The notes under the pieces are model-generated. The model saw only the letters and a program-made list of their open reading frames with translations. It was not told the origin of the DNA and did no database searches. A DNA stretch of 64,000 nucleotides, from assembly GCA_015055655.1 (NCBI GenBank), contig SVHW01000003.1, forward strand, positions 62,001 through 126,000, read 5' to 3'. The DNA is from Clostridiales bacterium (GTDB taxonomy: Bacteria > Bacillota > Clostridia > Christensenellales > Borkfalkiaceae). The translations under genes were made by a program, and so were the position numbers. Within the stretch, counting starts at the first letter, position 1, and the number at the start of each line of letters is the position of its first letter. This document shows, one piece after another, positions 60,806 to 64,000 of the stretch.

Positions 60806-62524
60806 TTATTCCGCCTTTGGCGACACCAGCAACGTTTTATAATCGGTGTACGTCACGAAGCCTGCCTTGCTGCCCTTGGGCTTTTTGACGAATTTGCGCT
60901 TGCAATAGTCTACGGGAATCTTATCTCCGCCTTGCGCTTGGGAGAAATACGCGCAAAGCTGCGCGGCGTAAACAAGCGTTTCATCGCGTACCTGCCCCCC
61001 TTCCGTAAGGATAATTACGTGAGAAGAGTGGTATTTTTGCACGTGCAACCATATGTCGTCGGGAGAGGCGAGTTTTAGCAACCGTTCGTTTTGTAAATTG
61101 TTTCTTCCTACGAGGATTTTTTTGCCGTCGTGCTCGTATTCCCTAAAAGGCACGGGGGTGTCCTTTTTATTCTTTTTCAGCGTTTGTTTGGGTGCGCGGA
61201 TAAGCCCTGCGTCCAAAAGCTCCGTTTCGATTTCCTTCAAATCGTCGTCCGTATCGGCAAGATGGATAGACGAGGCGATGCTCTCGGCGTAAGAAAGTTC
61301 GTTTTCGTCGGCGGCGAGCATTGGCAATAAAATTTCCTTCGCGCGCTTTTGTTTGTTGTACGCCTTAAAATATTTTTGCGCGTTTTTGGCGGGAGAGAGA
61401 AGGGGGTCGAGTTCGATTTTCAGCGTCTTTCCCGTTTCGTCGTACCAGTTGGTCACTTCGATAAAACGCATCCCCTTTTCCATTGCGTATAAATTTGCCG
61501 TCAACAGTTCCCCTTTGATGCGATTGTCGTCTGCTTTTTCCGCTTCGCGTAATTTTTCCGCGGTGTCTTGCAGGCGTTTCGTCGTCTTTTTTATCAGCGT
61601 TTTTACGCCGCTTTCCAAGCGCCGTTTTTTATCGTCAAAGCCCTTTTTCGTTTCCCTTTTGGTGTAAAATTCGTCTTGCGCTTTGCATAAAGACGGCATT
61701 GCCACGCCCCCGTCAATCGGGAAGGCGAAAAAATCGCAAATCACGCCGTTGTCGATACGCAGGTGGGGGTTGGACGGTTCGTGTAAACAAAATTCGCCGA
61801 TGAACGTCCAAAGCGGTGCGTTTGCCGACGGGGATAGACAGCGCATAACGCCCCCGTTGGCTTTTTCTGCGCGCAAAACGAGTTGTCTTGCCGTAGGCAA
61901 GGCTAAGCCGAAGACGTTGTCGAAGACGAACTTTGCCAAGCTTTCTCCGTCGACGCCGTCCGCGCGATTTTGCATAAAGTTTTTCAATCTGTCCAAGATA
62001 GCCGCGCTGTCAAAAGGCGAAACTTTATCCTGCGGCGTAGGGTATGCGTATTTTGCGCCCGCAAACAAAATGCGGTGCGTTTCGTCCACGAGAGAGGTCG
62101 TTTTCAGCGCGCCAAGCACGACGCCTTTCTCCACCAAGACGACGTTGGAATATTTCCCCATCAACTCGCAAACGAGGGTACGGTTCACCTGTGAAAAATC
62201 GCTGCTGCAATGCAAATCTATTTCGACGATGCGTTCGAATTCGTGTTGGCGAACCGCCAAAATTTCCGCGTTTTGCAAATGCTTGCGAAGGAGCATACAG
62301 AAATTGGGCGCTGCGGCAAGCGGTTCTTTTTCCGTTGCCGACAAACAAACGCGCGCGTTGGAGGCGTTTGCGCTGATAATCAGTTTCACCGTGCTTTTTC
62401 CGGTGTATATTATAAAGGTGAGTTCGTCTTTATTCACCTGAGAGATGCGGTTGATTTTGCCGCCGACAAGCAGAGCGTTCAGCTCGGTTACGCTACGGCG
62501 GATATGAAAAGCGTCTTGCGGCAT
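60806..62524 (-). CDS. rqcH: Ribosome quality control protein RqcH (NFACT family)
   Basis: 572 residues from the ATG at 62524 (AAAGGAGG, 5 nt). NFACT-N domain (AFHIRRSVTELNALL, LLRKHLQNAEILAVRQHEF), central coiled coils (LIKKTTKRLQDTAEKLREA), and the C-terminal NFACT-R domain with ILVGRNNLQNERLL and PDDIWLHVQKYHSSHVII. RqcH binds obstructed 50S subunits and directs addition of alanine tails to stalled nascent chains. Older annotations call it fibronectin-binding protein. Divergent from trigger factor. Confidence 0.95.
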   Translation of the reverse strand: MPQDAFHIRRSVTELNALLVGGKINRISQVNKDELTFIIYTGKSTVKLIISANASNARVCLSATEKEPLAAAPNFCMLLRKHLQNAEILAVRQHEFERIVEIDLHCSSDFSQVNRTLVCELMGKYSNVVLVEKGVVLGALKTTSLVDETHRILFAGAKYAYPTPQDKVSPFDSAAILDRLKNFMQNRADGVDGESLAKFVFDNVFGLALPTARQLVLRAEKANGGVMRCLSPSANAPLWTFIGEFCLHEPSNPHLRIDNGVICDFFAFPIDGGVAMPSLCKAQDEFYTKRETKKGFDDKKRRLESGVKTLIKKTTKRLQDTAEKLREAEKADDNRIKGELLTANLYAMEKGMRFIEVTNWYDETGKTLKIELDPLLSPAKNAQKYFKAYNKQKRAKEILLPMLAADENELSYAESIASSIHLADTDDDLKEIETELLDAGLIRAPKQTLKKNKKDTPVPFREYEHDGKKILVGRNNLQNERLLKLASPDDIWLHVQKYHSSHVIILTEGGQVRDETLVYAAQLCAYFSQAQGGDKIPVDYCKRKFVKKPKGSKAGFVTYTDYKTLLVSPKAE

Positions 62525-62773
62525 ATAGCCCTCCTTTACGGCGAAAAACCCCGTTTTGCCTTTTGCGAAGATTGTCGAAAAGGGAGAAAAGCGAGATTCT
62601 TTTTTTAAATTATACCCTAAAAATCGTAAATTGTAAATAAAAACAGGGGAAAAACGCTTTATTTTCTTGGATAAATATGATAAAATGTAAAGGCAAAATA
62701 GAAAACGTAGTTTTCCACTTGCAAAAAACGACAAAAAATAAAAATAGCAATATAATAGCAGGAGAAAAGTATT

Positions 62774-64000
62774 ATGAAGTACACCACCAAAGCCAGCGAA
62801 AAGAGCACGGTAAAAATCACGCTTAAATTTGACGCGGAAGAATTCAAAGCGGCGCAAACGCAAGCGTATCTTAAAACGAGAAACAAGTTCAGCGTGAACG
62901 GTTTCCGTAAAGGCAAAGCGCCCAAAAACGTTATTGAAAACGTATACGGCAAAGGCGTATTTTACGAAGACGCGCTCAATATCCTCTTTGGGGATAACTA
63001 TGGCACGGTAATCGATAAATGCGAAAAGAAATTCACGGTAGTAGGCGACCCTGACGTATCCGTGGAAGATTTTTCCGAAGAAGGCGTAACGCTCGTTGCG
63101 GTTGTGCCCGTAAAACCGGAGGTAAAAATTTCCGCGTACAAGGGTATGAAAATTAAAGAATTCGCGTATACTGTTAAGGACGAAGAAGTGGAAGAAGAAA
63201 TCAACCGCTTGCTTGACAGAAACGCGCGCAAAGTGCCCGTGGAAGGCAGAGCAGCGCAAAACGGCGACATCGCGAATATCGATTTCGTGGGCAGCGTTGA
63301 CGGCGTAAAATTCGACGGAGGCGAAGCGGAAGGATTTGATTTGACGCTTGGCAGCGGTCAATTTATCCCCGGTTTTGAAGAACAAGTCGTGGGTATGAAC
63401 GTTGGCGAGAAAAAAGACGTAAACGTTACCTTCCCCGAAAACTATCAAGCGGAAGAGCTGAAAGGCAAAGCCGCTGTATTTGCCGTTACGCTCAACGCGT
63501 TGCAAGCAAAAGAATTGCCTGAACTCACCGACGAATTTATCAAAGACGCGACGGGCAGCGACAGCGTAGACGCGTACAAAGCGAAGACGACGGAAAGATT
63601 GCAACAACAAGCGGATAGAAGAGCGAACGACGCCACCGAAAACAGCATTTTGGAAGCCATCGCGGCGAATACGGAAGTGGAAATTCCCCAAGCGATGATT
63701 GATAGAGAAATCGATTCCCTTATGCAAAAATTCGAATATCAATTGATGTACCAAGGCTTGAAACTTGCCGATTATCTCGATTTCTTGAAAGTGACGGAAG
63801 CGGATTTTAGAAAGAACTACGAAGAACAAGCAAAGAAGAACGTAACGAGCCAACTTATCATTTCGCAAATTATCAAAGACGAAGCGATTGAGGCGACGGA
63901 AGAAGAAGTAGACGCGAAAATCGCAGAACAAGCGAAATCGGTGGAAAAAGACGCGGCGGAATACAAGAAAGGTATGGACCCTCGTCAATTCGATTATATC
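62774..64000 (+). CDS. tig: Trigger factor (C-terminus beyond window)
   Basis: 409 codons before the right edge; a full protein is about 430. N-terminal ribosome-binding domain with FRKGKAPKNVIENVYG (family signature FRxGxxP); PPIase domain with NGDIANIDFVGSVDGVKFDGG split around residue 165; helical C-terminal chaperone arms rich in Glu and Lys. It shields nascent chains at the ribosome exit. Ribosome site GGAG, 9 nt upstream. In Firmicutes it often precedes clpP-clpX, probably beyond the edge. Confidence 0.95.
   Translation, partial: MKYTTKASEKSTVKITLKFDAEEFKAAQTQAYLKTRNKFSVNGFRKGKAPKNVIENVYGKGVFYEDALNILFGDNYGTVIDKCEKKFTVVGDPDVSVEDFSEEGVTLVAVVPVKPEVKISAYKGMKIKEFAYTVKDEEVEEEINRLLDRNARKVPVEGRAAQNGDIANIDFVGSVDGVKFDGGEAEGFDLTLGSGQFIPGFEEQVVGMNVGEKKDVNVTFPENYQAEELKGKAAVFAVTLNALQAKELPELTDEFIKDATGSDSVDAYKAKTTERLQQQADRRANDATENSILEAIAANTEVEIPQAMIDREIDSLMQKFEYQLMYQGLKLADYLDFLKVTEADFRKNYEEQAKKNVTSQLIISQIIKDEAIEATEEEVDAKIAEQAKSVEKDAAEYKKGMDPRQFDYI

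Noticed and set aside
62525-63988. Extension of the rqcH frame to 63988 giving a 1,060-residue protein
   Set aside because: The extra part is antisense to trigger factor and has no family similarity. The ATG at 62524 has a strong ribosome site and matches the NFACT start.

Overview
The window looks like chromosome from a spore-forming, anaerobic member of the Clostridia (Firmicutes). The evidence is a full set of germination and sporulation genes (sleB, ypeB, spoIIR, a gerA/B/C operon, yyaC), rubrerythrin, Firmicutes-type gene order round the origin (dnaN, rpmH, rnpA, yidD, yidC, jag; holB-ricT), a preQ1 riboswitch before queT, and strong AGGAGG-type ribosome sites. Closer placement (for example among the Christensenellales) is only a guess. 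There are no rRNA genes, CRISPR arrays, transposases or integrases; one intact tRNA gene is present.

Layout. 1-8.9 kb is one enormous minus-strand gene for a secreted surface protein, cut by the left edge: a Cys/Asp-rich mini-repeat head, Ig-like and jelly-roll-like regions, then about 29 fibronectin-III-like repeats. 9.5-12.9 kb is an operon for exogenous fatty acid use (fakA, a DegV/FakB protein, a PlsC-like acyltransferase). 13.2-21.0 kb is an accessory region: a serine hydrolase, a two-gene McrBC-like module (a membrane-anchored McrB-type AAA+ ATPase and a zinc-ribbon partner), and a Rho-N/SAP-like protein facing a small HTH regulator. It is bracketed by a 223-bp direct repeat and ends at a tRNA-Gly(CCC) gene surrounded by copies of its own 3' end. 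This is the best candidate for an undescribed system.

21.1-25.5 kb holds a Fur-family regulator, ypeB, sleB, spoIIR and trmL. 25.7-30.1 kb holds rubrerythrin, two very short genes, a zinc-ribbon/poly-Asp protein and a large beta-rich lipoprotein. 30.2-37.2 kb is mostly housekeeping: rpsI-rplM, fba, gapA, a YugP-type metallopeptidase, rsmI and a tRNA adenine methyltransferase. 37.2-41.1 kb is the gerA-gerB-gerC operon, in which GerC lacks the lipobox cysteine.

41.1-52.3 kb is the origin neighbourhood. A first cluster of DnaA boxes (41.1-41.6 kb) lies between gerC and cvpA. A second cluster, with an AT-rich stretch and TAG triplets (51.9-52.2 kb), lies just before rsmG. Between them are yyaC, riboswitch-controlled queT, an ABC transporter, jag, yidC, yidD, rnpA, rpmH, dnaN and a SLOG-family gene; dnaA is not in the window. 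53-64 kb has a CpsC/CpsD-like polysaccharide pair, ricT, holB, a DMT permease, a small HTH gene with a duplicated multi-operator region, rpmA, rplU, rqcH and trigger factor (cut by the right edge).

Transcription mostly diverges from about 52 kb, as expected for leading-strand genes. Several starts given here differ from the longest open frame; the promoter, operator or ribosome site that decides them is stated.
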